A stretch of 64,000 bases of DNA, taken from Nitzschia sp. DOCU1. Taxonomy: Eukaryota; Bacillariophyta; Bacillariophyceae; Bacillariales; Bacillariaceae. The stretch is taken from positions 682,001 through 746,000 of the forward strand of contig OX595987.1 of NCBI GenBank assembly GCA_951394045.1, written 5' to 3'. Below the pieces are notes generated by a model, which made no database searches, was not told the DNA's origin, and worked only from the letters and a program-made list of their open reading frames with translations. This document shows, in pieces, positions 33,678 to 45,208 of the stretch. Position 1 is the first letter of the stretch. Every line of letters starts with the position of its first letter. Made by a program: the position numbers and the translations under genes.

Positions 33678-34934
33678 ATGATTGCCATTGGTTATTGTCG
33701 GTGGACGTTCCTCCTTCTGGCCCTTCTGTCGCTAACAGCATCCAGTTCTGCAAGCTCGCCGTCAATTGTGGCAGCACCAATCATGGAGAATGTTGTTCCT
33801 CCTATTGATGGGGGTAAGGAGATCTTGATAGTCTTTTCCGATGTTGACGGGACGCTCGTACATTATCCGAAGAAAATACCAAGGGGCGAACGTAACAACG
33901 CCATCATCAAACTGCCGCCCAGTACGACAGGGATGCGAGGCGTTATTTCTTCCAAAACGCTGTCACAAGTCCAAGATATCCGAAAAAAGGGCGCCAAATT
34001 CGTTCTGGTCAGCGGGATGAGAACGTCGACATTCTTGAACCGACTTCCCTATTTGCCTAGGGCGGATGCCTACTGCACTGAAGCAGGTGGTCGGATTTTT
34101 TACCCTGTGGAAAAGGATGATAATAGTTTCTCTGTAAAGCCAGAGAAGTATGATGGGTGTACATCTGAGGACTTGGAACCTTTCAGCATAGTGGAGGATA
34201 TGGAGTGGAGAAAGCAGATGGAAACGGTCACTGGAAAATATGGCCTCGGCGATCTGCGAGAGCTTGCGTCAAACCCTTCGAAGGTACCCCCACTGAATGA
34301 GCGAGACGGTTTACTATGGGACTTTGCTCGCTTCCTCATTTCGAAGGGCTACACAATCGACACCGAGGGTTATTCCTCCTGCTTTCGTGTAAACCAGAAG
34401 CAACAAGAGAAGATCACAGCATCGGAATTCGCGGCTCTTACGAACGGGGAAGTGAAATTATGGGATGGTCTAGGAAGAAGTGTGAATCTTTCGTGTGTCG
34501 ACTTCTATCCTGCACAAAGTGGAAAGAAGAACTGGTAAGTACGAGCGTGCAGCACTGTTTCGGGGACATAACTTTCAACTCATCTCATACTATTTGCCTT
34601 TACTAGCTGCCAATACTTGGCGGAAAAGTTTTGCCCCGGTGTAAACGAAGAAACATTGCTGTATAATCACGCTGTATGTTTGTGTGACGACGATAATGAC
34701 ATTGAAATGGCGACTGCGTGTGGTCACGCATACCTCCCTGAAGTCACCGCGGAGAACATGGCGGCTACGATCGAGAAATTTCCCGAGCACTTCACCTTCA
34801 CAGGCGGAAAGGACAAAGGACACAAAGGGCCCGCCGCTAGTGAAGTGGCGCTCTCCTTGATTCTTAGTCGCTTGGTTGCCGACGCGACGGCGGTGGACGA
34901 GGGAGTGACGGAAGGCAACGAGCAGTCGGTGTAG
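33678..34934 (+). CDS. HAD-superfamily phosphatase, sucrose-phosphatase/Cof-like, with leader peptide
   Basis: Exons 33678-34534 and 34607-34934 give 394 aa. HAD motif I is FSDVDGTLVHY (nucleophile Asp55, acid/base Asp57), motif II is VLVSGMRTS, and motif IV is CDDDNDIEMA (about 313), the pattern of C2-cap, Cof-type phosphatases that act on sugar phosphates such as sucrose-6-phosphate or mannosyl-phosphoglycerate. The N-terminus TFLLLALLSLTASSSA is a signal-peptide-like leader, so the enzyme may enter the secretory path or a plastid; no clear ASAFAP site is seen. If Met39-type internal starts are used the product would be cytosolic. Substrate unknown. Confidence 0.8.
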
Positions 34935-35339
34935 TCTACGCCGTAGCCAGCTAATGTCCTTGCTAAAACATGTACTTAGTTGTACCAGTACAGTGGTCCA
35001 GAGTTATAACACCGAAAGCCACACCAAGATCAAGCAGTAGGCTTCAAAGATGAAGCAAGACTGGTCCATGAATACTATTTTGGGTTGGCTGAGAGTTTTC
35101 GACAGCTATGAGAAAACTGAAGCGCGGACCATTGACAATCCAAGACTGATTTTCGTGGGACCCAGAGATCTCGCTCTTCGCACTTCTCTCTCTCGTCATC
35201 ACACGATCAAATGAGATGCGCACCGCCGCTAAACACTTTTCTCAAGATCGGTCCATTTCATCTGAACGAACCAACGAACTTTAACTTAGCCGACACAAAT
35301 TATACTCTATAGACACCCGATCCATTTGGGGGCAGTGAG
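34935..35339. other. Intergenic, 400 bp
   Basis: 3' flank of the phosphatase and upstream region of the cytochrome b5-like gene. Nothing else is seen. Confidence 0.6.
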
Positions 35340-36101
35340 ATGAGATTCTATATGTCGACCCAGACGCAAAAGCCACAGCGAACTTACCGTCGTCTCGGGT
35401 TCCTTGTGCTTGTGTTGTTCGTGCTGGTCCTTGGCAACACGTTGGCGTCCGAGGACCAAGATCTTGCGAAAGATTCGCCCGCCGAAGAATGTGAGAATCC
35501 AGCAGCAGATCTCAACAAAGCTCGCATGATTACAAAAGAAGAATTGGCGACGTAAGTCCATGCATACCATCTGGGGAATATTCGTCGAGTGTATTGGTGT
35601 CGGTATCTAATTCGACATCGTCATCGTTTTTGCAGAAAAACCTCCGTCGATGGAGATGAAATTTGGATATCGATTTTGGGAGAAGTTTACAATGTTACCG
35701 ATGGGGCAAAACATTATGCTAAGGGGAAATCGTATGGCAATTTTGCCGGTAGGGATGCTTCTGTGCCTTTTGTAACCGGGAGATTTACGGCGGAAGAAGC
35801 CGACAAGAGCCCCATGGTCCTAAACTCGACAGATTTGCCAGGTTTGGCGGAGTGGCGTGACTTTTACAGAACCCATGCGGTTTATAAATTTGTGGGAAAG
35901 CTTATTGATCCTAGATACTATGATGCGACTGGCGAGCCGACCGACGAGATGATGAAATTGCAAGAACAAATTCAAACTGCGAGGGCAGAACAGGCGCTTC
36001 GACTCAAAAAGAAGAAAGAGGAACGACTAAAGAAGCAAAAAGAGAAGGAAATAGAGGAGGCCTCAAAGCCAAAGGCAAAGTCTAAATTCTCAGGAAAGTA
36101 G
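35340..36101 (+). CDS. Neuferricin-like cytochrome b5/steroid-binding protein
   Basis: Exons 35340-35551 and 35636-36101 give 225 aa. One N-terminal membrane segment or signal peptide (LGFLVLVLFVLVLGNTLA) is followed by a MAPR-type cytochrome b5 fold: EIWISILGEVYNVTDGAKHYAKG, YGNFAGRDAS, FTGRF-like VPFVTGRF, and LAEWRDFYRTHAVYKFVGKL. This order matches neuferricin (CYB5D2), a haem-binding member of the membrane-associated progesterone receptor family. The C-terminus is a long Lys/Glu helix ending KSKFSGK. Probably an ER or secretory-pathway haem protein; exact role unknown. Confidence 0.85.
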
Positions 36102-36270
36102 AGCTTCAACGGGAGTTTTATGGTCTGTGTAGATCCTTCCAGAGCCTTCGCCTCTGCTGAGTAAATCTCGCATCGGCCTGTGCGGCAACATATCGGCAAT
36201 TTCCAGAAAAGTCATCGTAGCTTGTTGAGCCGTCCCATGCTGTAAATGGCCTTGATTTTCAGATGAACCA

Positions 36271-36591
36271 TCACGACTTGGCATCAACAGCATTAGCAAT
36301 CTTGGTATCGTAGGTCAGCTGATCTACCTCTACTTTTTTCAATCGTTCCCCAGGAATCATGACTTGACTAAGTTTCCGCGTCGTGAGGATCGTCTCGTCT
36401 TTTGTATCGGAATAATCGGAACTAAACACCGTTCGTTCTTCCATGGCATTCGTCAGAATGAGATTTGTCAATCGGTCGACGCACACGAACGTTCCTCTCA
36501 CAGATCGGCCATCGTCCAGCGTGCATTTGATCTTCTCGCCGAGCAGACTATTCACTTTATTCACTGCCGAAGACGACATCGGGGCTTCCAT
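36271..36591 (-). CDS. NAA38: NAA38 (LSMD1)-like Sm-fold subunit
   Basis: 106 aa, one exon, from ATG at 36591. An Sm fold is clear: NKVNSLLGEKIKCTLDDGRSV (Sm1) with GTFVCVDRLTNLILTNA, then SQVMIPGERLKKVEV (Sm2). The order DGR-x-V-x-G-T-F-x-C-x-D and the MIPG turn fit NAA38, the Sm-like subunit of the NatC N-terminal acetyltransferase, better than canonical LSm RNA-binding proteins, where RG dominates Sm2. It is divergent from the cytidylyltransferase gene. Confidence 0.78.
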   Translation of the reverse strand: MEAPMSSSAVNKVNSLLGEKIKCTLDDGRSVRGTFVCVDRLTNLILTNAMEERTVFSSDYSDTKDETILTTRKLSQVMIPGERLKKVEVDQLTYDTKIANAVDAKS

Positions 36592-37003
36592 GGTGAATGT
36601 CAACTCTCTTCCCCGCCCCTCTCTTTTGTCGTCGCCGCGCCGATGTGATGAGGAGGCGCCCCATCTTCGAATCAATCATTTCACCTGATCACCATAGTCG
36701 AATTTTGAAGTAGTGGTCTGTGTGGCGTACAGACAGACAGTACGTCGTCGGGATGCGGAATGAGAGTGGGAGAGGTCGACTGATTCGATACCTGTTGTCT
36801 GTATGGCGTCCGTCTTGACGCGTGCCTCTACCATCATCCACTAAAAGGATTCATTCCTTCGACGCCAAAGATCCATTTATGTTCGAGCTTGACATCTCCT
36901 CTCCCTCATACACGCAAAGCGTTGAGGCTTTTTCATCCATCGGCATCTCCCGTTTAGCCTTTGTCTTCTTGAACGCTCCACCTAGGCCAAATGCACGATT
37001 AAG
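36592..37003. other. Divergent intergenic region, 410 bp
   Basis: Shared upstream region of the NAA38-like and cytidylyltransferase genes. No other feature is seen. Confidence 0.6.
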
Positions 37004-38504
37004 ATGGGGGGTGCCAAAACGACTGGAGAATTCAAAGGTCCTCCGTCATTGTTAATGACCTTCCTCGACAAATGCCACGGCATCATTTTCTCGTTGGGCG
37101 AATCAACAATTTTGAAGTCCATGACGGGTGTGGTTGCTTTCGCTCTTGACAGCATGGGAGCATCACAAGAACTGATTCCGTCGTCGGAGCAAGTCTGCCG
37201 GTCGCTGGTCACGAGTGCTGCAACAATGATTGTTTATTTCTCCGTGTTTGGATATCGTCATTGGAGACTGCGGCGACGCCTTTTTGAAGAACTGCGCAAG
37301 GCGAAACTTCAGCTGCAAAGTGAAAATCAAGTGAAGAGTCAGTCAAAGGAGATTCGAATATTCGTAGACGGGGCGTTTGATCTCATGCACTTTGGCCATA
37401 TGAATGCGTTCCGACTGGCCAGGTCGCTGGGGACACATCTCGTAGTGGGTATAAACTCGGACCAATCAATAACAGAATGCAAAGGAGCGCCACTCATGAA
37501 TGACGAGGAACGACTCACAATGGTACAAGCTTGTAAGTTTGTTGACGAGGTAGTTCCAGACTGTCCATATATTATGAACCAAGAATACCTAGATTGGGTG
37601 ATTCGAGAGCACAAAATCGACTACGTTGTGCATGGCGACGACCCTTGTATCGTGGATGGAAAAGATGTATATGCAACAGCAAAGGCAAGTGGAAAGTTTA
37701 GAACCATTCCTAGAACCGAGGGCGTGTCAACAACGGATATTGTGGGGCGGATACTACTCTGGGCACAAGGAGGCAAACAAAATGGTTCCTCGGGCGGCAG
37801 CGGCAGCCTGGGCAGTCGATCCAAGTTCTTGACAACGAGTGGACTGTTGCATCTCTTCAGTGCTAATGATCATACTATTGGTAATTCTTCGACTAGAGGT
37901 TTACGCATCATCTACGTTGCTGGCATGTGGGATCTATTTCATCCTGGCCACGTCGCCATGCTCAAGGCTGCGAAGCAGGTGAGACGAGTCGAATGCATGA
38001 AGTGCCCATGCTGTTGTCGTCATTATCGGCTGTGAGTTTTCTAACTTATTCCGTCTATTCCAGCGTGGGGACTATTTAATAGTGGGGGTCCATGGCGATG
38101 GGGCAGTCAACCATCTGAACGACAGGAATCTACCTCTCATGAACATTCACGAACGCGTTCTCAGCGTCCTGGGTTGTTGCTTAGTCGATGAAGTCCTGAT
38201 TGATGCTCCATGTCATGTGACTCCCGAGATGATTTCCTCGTTGAACCTAAGTGAAGTGATAGGATGGGAGGAGGATGATACCATCGCTAGTCTGGGAGAC
38301 CAACAAGGAGATCGCTATGCGCACGCCAAGCATGCCGGGGTCTTTACTCGTTTGCCTCGTCCCGGCACTTTCCGACTAGAAAAGATCGTGGAACGAATTC
38401 ACAAGAATCAGCAATCTTACCAAGCAAAATTTGAGAGAAAGATGAAGGCGGAAACTCAATTCTATCAAGCAAAGTATAGTGGTGGTCTTTCCAGCAGCGA
38501 ATGA
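37004..38504 (+). CDS. PCYT2: Ethanolamine-phosphate cytidylyltransferase with N-terminal membrane segment
   Basis: Exons 37004-37978 and 38064-38504 give 471 aa. It makes CDP-ethanolamine from CTP and phosphoethanolamine in the Kennedy pathway. Two nucleotidyltransferase domains are present, as in PCYT2/ECT1: the first with HFGH (129-132) and RTEGVSTTDIVGR (from 237), the second with HPGH (313-316). The second domain ends in the usual PPKGxF-like place with RPGTFRLEKIVERI. A hydrophobic segment near residues 66-85 (SLVTSAATMIVYFSVFGY) followed by a basic stretch suggests anchoring to a membrane, as in plant PECT1. The gene is divergent from the NAA38-like gene. Confidence 0.92.
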
Positions 38505-38583
38505 CTCCACAACTGCCCTGTTGGGTCCAGATTAAGTTCATACCAAGTTGACAAGGTACTACACAGTATCGTTTTAGAAATGT

Positions 38584-38593
38584 CTACCGGTAG
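38584..38593. repeat. CTACCGGTAG palindrome
   Basis: Perfect ten-base palindrome between two convergent genes, the same core as 29469-29480. Confidence 0.7.
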
Positions 38594-38657
38594 CTAGCAC
38601 CTGTACGTTTGGCCTCAAGCGGTCAACATAGACAATTACTGATCCGCTGCTTGTGCT

Positions 38658-40973
38658 CTACCTGTTCTCGGCTTCCTCTCTCGTTCTTCTGCTGTGGGCT
38701 TTCAGATTCTCCTCTGTGAAGACCTTCAGCCGCTTTCTTGGTGGACCCCTACTGAGATTCCGCTTTTCCTGCCGCGGTGCCTCCTTGTCAGACTCTTCGC
38801 TTGACGATGGATCCGTTTTGTCCGACGAATCCTCAAGGGAGCTTGAGAATTCAGCCTGCTGGGACGACGAGTTGCCCGATGATGTATCCGTCACAGACGC
38901 CGGTCGATGTGTCCGCCGGCCAACATTTGAAACCATAAATCCGGAAGGCGTAGACACCCTCTTCCTATCGTCATCTTGGAGGGGGTTGCTATCGGATATT
39001 TTTGCTTGCTTGCGTTTTGTTCCCACCCTTGACTTCTCGTCGGCTCCAATTACCATGGGTGCCGATAGCTGAGAGACCTGTTTGGGTTGAGCAGGGTTTG
39101 GGGGCTTAGAATAGTCCTGTACAGTGGCCGCCTTGCCAGCTTTGTCGTCAATGGCGTCTTCGTATGACTGACGCAAAGAATTCAGGAAACCAAGAAGTAC
39201 AGTTCCGGCTTCTTCATCAGGCATTGGCTGGTCGCCGCGCTCCTCTTTCTTCGTCGGTGTTGTTGCCGCTGTCTTGTTGGCTTCTGGGGTATTCGACGGA
39301 ACATGCGTCGACTTGCTATCTATGTCGCTGGGCTGACGAGCTGCACTTGCCCCTTTGCTTCCCACCTCTTTTTTCATCAATGCCTGGAGGTGAGCCTCGT
39401 AGCTTTTTTGCAGCTGCTCGGCGGGGGATATCTCTTGCCCCGTCGTAGATTCTTTCACTGGGGCTTTTGCCCTTTTTTCCATTAGAGCCGCGGCCGACGC
39501 TGCAGCTTCTGCAGTTGCCTTGTCCCTCTCTTCTTTCTGTCGCTTTTCTTCCTCGAAAGCAGCTCGAAGCTGCCTCTGCTCTTCTTCTTTCTTCTGTTCT
39601 TCGTAGGCGAGTCGTAGCTGCTGTTGTAAGTCGACAGTGGGATGCGAAGGTGCACGTTCCGCCACGCGGACGGACGGTACATTCTGCGGTCTGACATTGC
39701 TGCTCGGTATAGATGGAGCAGAAGGGGCAGCAGCGGCAGCGGCTAATGAGGCAAGTGTGCCTGGCGGCAGAGATGCTGCAGCCTGCGCCACAGCCCAAGA
39801 TGCCACGAGATTGCTCAAAAGCTGAAGCGATGGATCGGCTTGCGGTGTGGTGCTACAAAGATACCAAGCGCGACGTTAGTTTCCTCAGAGAAATCGATTT
39901 TCTTGATCCAGACACACTTACGAATTCGTCGCGATACTTTCAGCAGAACCAGAAAGAAGCCATCGTGGTGGATTTTGCGGCGTGATCGCAGCTGAAAGTT
40001 GTGGGTGCCCACCTACGAAAAAGCTTTGGTTACCCGGTAAAGAGAAGGACTGCGTCGCATTGCCCCCGAGGCCAGCAGCCCCATAATTTTGTAGCCAAGG
40101 AGACAAAGTGTTTCCTCCTGATAGGTTATTCTGCAAGGGGAAGAGCGCGCCAAAGTTACTGCCCTGAGGCTGCGAAAGCAGGATTTCTCGCCTTCGCGCT
40201 AGAGGCAAACCAGACTGTTCATGCTCTAAACGCAAGCGGAAGCGTTGCTCGAGATGATCTCTTTCCGCCTTTGCCATTTCGAGCTCCGCCGGAGTTGCCC
40301 TCGGACGATCCCGAAGATGATACACCCTTCTCCCAAGGCAACACGCCCCAGTAAACTTCTTTGTAATGCGCATGGGATCACAATTCAGCTTGTCTGCGAG
40401 GTAAGAACGTAAAGTTGCTCCGTCGGGAAGCGTAAGTAAGCCAGCGCTGAAGTGCTGTATTACACGAGAAGTGTATTCCTCTTCTTCCACCTACACATAA
40501 AACAAAATGCAAAATTAGTCAGACTACAAAAGCTGGTTTCCTAGCTCTGCTTCCGAGAAACATGAAGTGCGTACCGCCCATTTCCCTTTTCTTAACGTTC
40601 GTTCGTCCTTCTTCCCGCTTTCCGGTGAAGATCTATCGTCGTTATCTTCTGATTCAGAACTACCGCTGCTAGCTGGGTTTGCTTCTTCAAACTTGCCAGA
40701 AACGATGTTTCCTTCGTTTTGCGCATCCCTTGCTTGAGCTTCTTCTACACTACTAGCACATTCGCCACCAGAGCCCGGTGTAATTCGTTTCCCCTGGGAG
40801 GCGTTGCTCTCTTTCTGCCGCGACCCCAAGCTTTCTCCCACATCCTCTGCCCTCGATGCCGAGCTCTCTGGTAACTCTTGGTCGGCACCGTGTCGTGATG
40901 GATGTATTGGTGACGTTTGGGACCCTCGTGGATGCTCCTGTTGATTGCACATATTGCTTTCTAAACCAGTCAT
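38658..40973 (-). CDS. KGKW/EEEEYTSR-domain protein with coiled coil
   Basis: Three exons on the reverse strand join in phase: 40973-40575, 40490-39922 and 39852-38658 (720 aa). A folded block crosses the first intron: LRKGKWAVEEEEYTSRVIQH, then FSAGLLTLPDGATLRSYLAD and KLNCDPMRITKKFTGACC plus GRRVYHLRD. I have the impression of seeing this block in many diatom and oomycete proteins; it looks like a DNA- or chromatin-binding helical module, though no function is known to me. The first exon is acidic and disordered. The third exon holds a long charged coiled coil (QQQLRLAYEEQKKEEEQRQL onward) and a basic C-terminus with a likely nuclear signal (RGPPRKRLKVF). Confidence 0.78.
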
Positions 40974-42479
40974 TGTTTGTCGTTTGATGTTTTCTACTAC
41001 TAGACCAGCATATCGATATTCAAAAGAAACCTTTTTTACCAATGGTCGTTGCCAGTTGCAAGTTGATATGACTCTCTCAGTTGTAAACGGATGGAGATGT
41101 GTTTCTAGCTAGCCAGGTGTTACGGGGACAAGCTGGTTTTGCAGGGCAAGCATCGGCAAAGTTGACCCTGGCAAGCTGCTATTAGCTCCGCAGTACAGAT
41201 GCTAAAATTCGCACCCATGCCAAAGGGATTCCTTTTTGACGTATGCAGTCCCCAATCCATTAAATAGAATAGTCTTCTTTTAGGTACGTCACTGGGCGTC
41301 ATCCTGCGTCAATTTGAGAAATCGCGGAATAAAGCCTTACGCGAATCAGTCCGACATCAATCTGATAAATGAAACTGGAGTACCCTACGTCACCTGCAAT
41401 TCAATTGTCACCCGAAGGATTTTTCCACCTAATTTATTCTGAGGAAAGTACGCCGCTAACGTCTCATAATGATGTTCCTTGATGTGGTGTTCTATCTCCG
41501 TGGGGATAAGTCAGAATTCAGCGTGCGTACTTGGAATGGGCAATAAACAGATTGATCTCGTTAAATAACGAAGACAATTAACTGGTGAAGACAACTGATA
41601 CACTCAATGACGCAAGAGCATACCTGGTACCTGATGGTGAGGGTGGTTCTCGAGGTTCGTCCTGCGCGATCGACATTTGGAACTGATATTATGCACGCAT
41701 GCGTTTTTCGAGTTGGTTGAAGGTGTCTTTCTCCTCTCAGCTGCTCAACAAAAAGCCCGCTTCCTTTTTGTATGATACGGGGAGTTCGGGATGAAATGTC
41801 CTTCACCGATTGACATCACCTGTGCTCTGTCTGACCTGACAGCCAACCCCAGGGGAACGCGAACGCGCGCCGCTATGTAGAGAATTGGCCTACCCATGTA
41901 GGTACTACTAGTAAATACACAGCCTCGTCTTCTCACATATTCAGAAACTGCCTCTTTTGCAGCACTTATAACGGTACCGTTAAAAGGACATAATGATGGT
42001 CTTCTTTGCTTCTTCTTCATGACGCCGCGGCCGCCTCCGCCATCATCAGATGCACCTTCGTCTCCCCACATATCATCTCCGTAGCTCCAGTACTGGGGAT
42101 GCGTTGGAGGTGCAAAAATCTTTTTACTGATGGGTCACTTCAAGAGCAGAGGCCATCCTAAACTACACACCCAGGTAGAAAGCTATCGGGCGTAGGCAGA
42201 GCCTCGGCAACTCTTTGGAAAGGTTTACCTTGACTCGAGGAACGGCATTCGTTGAGTGTCGAAGCGAAAGGAGGACGGGGCCTCTACGAATCATCGGATA
42301 GAGTGCGGCTGTTAGCGAGGCACTCTGGTTGTCAACGGAGTCTTGGCTTCCCCTCAACAAATCACGCATATCTTGCCACCCCCATAGAATACTGCACGCA
42401 TTACATACTTCCATTCAATTCTTCGCCATCTGCGCTGCCGTTACCTTTTGTCTCAGAGCTTTGAGCGTCGTCTTCAGTC
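40974..42479. other. Intergenic, 1.5 kb, with one doubtful reverse ORF
   Basis: Upstream region of two divergent genes. Contains AGGTACTACTAGTAAATAC near 41903. Apart from the doubtful frame at 41745-42414, nothing gene-like is seen. Confidence 0.5.
41745..42414 (-). CDS. Doubtful two-exon gene
   Basis: A possible product of about 177 aa can be read as exon 42414-42229 and exon 42092-41745, with GTAAAC donor and CCCCAG acceptor in phase. It has no recognised domain, and its start lies only 65 bp from the divergent aureochrome ATG. It may be chance or antisense. Confidence 0.22.
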
Positions 42480-43954
42480 ATGTCGAACGAAATTCAGATA
42501 CCAATATTCGCTTCGGCCAACGCTCATTCGCAGGTAAGAACTATGGCGTGCACCAGTTACTGGAGGTGCGAGTGTATGTGCGCCGGATCTCATTCCGGGC
42601 TGTCTTCATTTTGTTTGTAGGGGGATGATTTCGACTTAAATGAAATCTTCGCTGACTATTTCGTCAGCGAGTTTGAAGATCCCATGAATGCATACACCGC
42701 ATCGATGGCCAACTATGCATCTGTGATGCCGACCCAAAGCGCTTCCCAGGCTCATCAGGCAGCTATTGCGGCCGCGGGTGGAGAGCCGCTTCCAACAGGT
42801 GGAGTCAAAACCGCTTACCATGCTGCGGCTGCACCTATTGCACATTACCAGCACTCCGCTCCCTTGGCCAAGAAACCTAAGATGGATGGCCAAGCGCTCG
42901 TTGCCGGAGGAGTTCGTCCAGGGGGTCTCACCAGCAGGCTAGGCATCCCAGTACAAATGATGCAGGGACAGAATGGGGCTTCGCCAGCCTTGAGCGGAAA
43001 TCCTGCCGTTAGTGGAATCTCTCTTCCAGTTGGAGTAGGCATCAAGCTAGGTGGGGCTGGAGGTGTGGCTCCAGCTACAGCCCAGAATGCTGCGCGAGCT
43101 GGTCCTGGTTTCGGAATGTGGGCGGGAGTACCTGGTGCCGGAATGAACGACCACGCCGTCGCTGAACGTCGTCAGAGGAACAGGGAGCATGCAAAGCGTA
43201 GCCGTGTCCGTAAAAAGTTTATGTTGGAATCGCTTCAGGAACAGGTGTCGGCACTGCAAATCGAGAACCAACGACTGCGTACCCTTGTTCAGGACAACAT
43301 CCCTGAGCACGCACAACAGATAATATCGGATTGTTGTCAAGCGAATAGCTTGTTCGCCGATTCAAAGGACGGCGATGGAAAGGATAAGCCTCAAGCGTTG
43401 GTACGATCGGACTTCCAGTTGATGGCTAGCTTGAGCTCTGGGCAACAAAACTTTGTGTTATCGGATCCTCGTCTTCCGGACAATCCCATTGTCTTTGCTA
43501 CCCCTGGCTTCTACAAGTTGACAGGGTACACTCAGGAGCAGGTGCTTGGGCGCAACTGTCGTTTCCTTCAGGGACCCGGAACCAATCCGAAGACTGTCGA
43601 TATCATTCGAAAGGCTGTCGCTACTGGCGCAGACTGCACGGTCTGTATTCTGAATTATAAAGCGGACGGGACGCCTTTCTGGAATCAGTTCTTCGTGGCT
43701 GCACTACGTGACTCCGACAACTGCATTGTCAACTACGTAAGCACTTTTATGGTTTGCCTATTTCGTGGAGTTGCTGTTTTTGCTAAAGTCTTGCTTGTCT
43801 TTTTTTATAGGTTGGAGTTCAAACTGAAGTCGAGCCTGATTATGGAGCAAATGCATTGGAGGACCGTGTCAATGCAGTTCTCCCGCTTCAGAACAAGGAA
43901 GATGAAGACGGTGATGATGATGACGACGACGGTGATGGGGACGATTCGAAGTAA
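42480..43954 (+). CDS. AUREO1: Aureochrome: bZIP plus LOV blue-light-regulated transcription factor
   Basis: Exons 42480-42533, 42621-43736 and 43811-43954 give 437 aa. The bZIP lies at about residues 199-250: basic region RNREHAKRSRVRKKFMLESL, then a leucine zipper. The LOV domain follows (about 285-405), with GRNCRFLQGPGTNP including the adduct-forming Cys331, then NYKADGTPFWNQFFVAALRD, and NYVGVQTEV rebuilt across the second intron. These are the residues that bind flavin and form the photo-adduct, so a light-sensing type-1 aureochrome is likely; which paralogue (1a, 1b or 1c) I cannot say. The N-terminus is Ala-rich and disordered, and the C-terminus is a short, very acidic tail (DGDDDDDDGDGDD). 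The effector-before-sensor order is typical of the family. Confidence 0.93.
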
Positions 43955-44401
43955 CATTGGAAGATTTGCAGTTTGAAAATAATTGTGCAACATTGTGAAA
44001 CTTCGGCTTTTTGGAGCATGCAATGGCCTCCCTGACTTGGGGTTTTCTGTATGTCTAGGCAATGGAATGTGGGTTGTCGGCTTGTTGTTTGAACGCGATG
44101 GATAATGCAGCAGTTGAAACATAAATAATTTATGCCCGCGAGACTCGAGGACCGCTTGAAAGAATTGTCTACTACACTGGTAGCAGTAGACTGATCCCTT
44201 GATAGTTCCTTCATGTCTTCTGTAGATTTGGATGTTGCTGGGCTCAGGTGTTCCGTGCTACCAAGCATTTTCGAGTAAGCAACCGCAGCTTTTTGTTGTT
44301 CGGATCTGCACTGCTACAAGTCTATCAAACAAAAAAAGGATGATTCCAAGAGGTGCTATTGATCCTTGCTACCAAGAAGTTTCCTACACCACGGTATTGT
44401 A
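43955..44401. other. Convergent intergenic region, 450 bp
   Basis: 3' flanks of the aureochrome and MED6 genes. Contains CTACTACACTGGTAGCAGTAG near 44168. Nothing else is seen. Confidence 0.6.
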
Positions 44402-45208
44402 TTACTTTACTCGATTACCGTCTCCGACTACAGACGAGTTGGTAGAAGGTGGCTCTGCCACTGCAATGGTGGCCCTTGGTGGAGCAATTGGTGCAGATGA
44501 AGATACTAACGGACTCTTGGCTAGACGCACCAAAATCTGATCAATCGCTTGCGATGACCGTAATCCTTCTTCTTCGGCTTCATTTCGTTCGCCCGGTTTC
44601 CGATTGTCCAACACCTTGCGCCGCTTCATTCGCTTGTGCAATTTCATCAATTGTACGGGATCAACATTGTTGTCATCATCGTCTTCAAAATGCCATGTAT
44701 ATCCGGTGGAAGGCTGAAACCGTGCACAGACACTAAGGGCCGAACAGGCGCCGGCGAGTCCATCCAAGGTCCTGGAGACATTGGCCTTCATCAACGAGCG
44801 CACCGAGGGAGCCTTGTAGATGACGCCCTCGACTACATAATAGATGCCTAATATCTTGACAGTTCGTTGGTTCGTCCGCGTGACATGTCGAATGGTATAG
44901 AGCGGTGAAGGCTGGGTATAAAATATGGGGTCCATGGGTGGCAGTAGCTCGTATTGTTCGCCGGTCAGCCTTGATAATTGACGATGATATTCTTCCTCGG
45001 CAGCCGCCGGCGGCATGGGAAATCCTGTCGTGCCATGCTGTATCAGCATACCGATTCCGATGCCCTGCATAGCCAAAACTTCATTGCTTGTGTTGACTTG
45101 CGTTCGAAAGGGATTGAGAGGATGCAAAAAGTAGTCGAGAACGTTGGCACGAGAAAGGCCGAAACGCGCCAGAAAGACGGGATCTACAAAGGAGGCAGTT
45201 TCACTCAT
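44402..45208 (-). CDS. MED6: Mediator complex subunit 6
   Basis: 268 aa from ATG at 45208. MED6 is in the Mediator head and couples regulators to RNA polymerase II. The family pattern is visible: VLDYFLHPLNPF near the start, a short NEVLAMQG segment, the GEQYELL...PLYTIRHVTR strand region, and ILGIYYVVEGVIYKAPSVRSLM, followed by a helix ending with FQPSTGYTWHF. The C-terminal 90 residues are disordered and charged, longer than the core. It is divergent from the GFM2 gene. Confidence 0.88.
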   Translation of the reverse strand: MSETASFVDPVFLARFGLSRANVLDYFLHPLNPFRTQVNTSNEVLAMQGIGIGMLIQHGTTGFPMPPAAAEEEYHRQLSRLTGEQYELLPPMDPIFYTQPSPLYTIRHVTRTNQRTVKILGIYYVVEGVIYKAPSVRSLMKANVSRTLDGLAGACSALSVCARFQPSTGYTWHFEDDDDNNVDPVQLMKLHKRMKRRKVLDNRKPGERNEAEEEGLRSSQAIDQILVRLAKSPLVSSSAPIAPPRATIAVAEPPSTNSSVVGDGNRVK

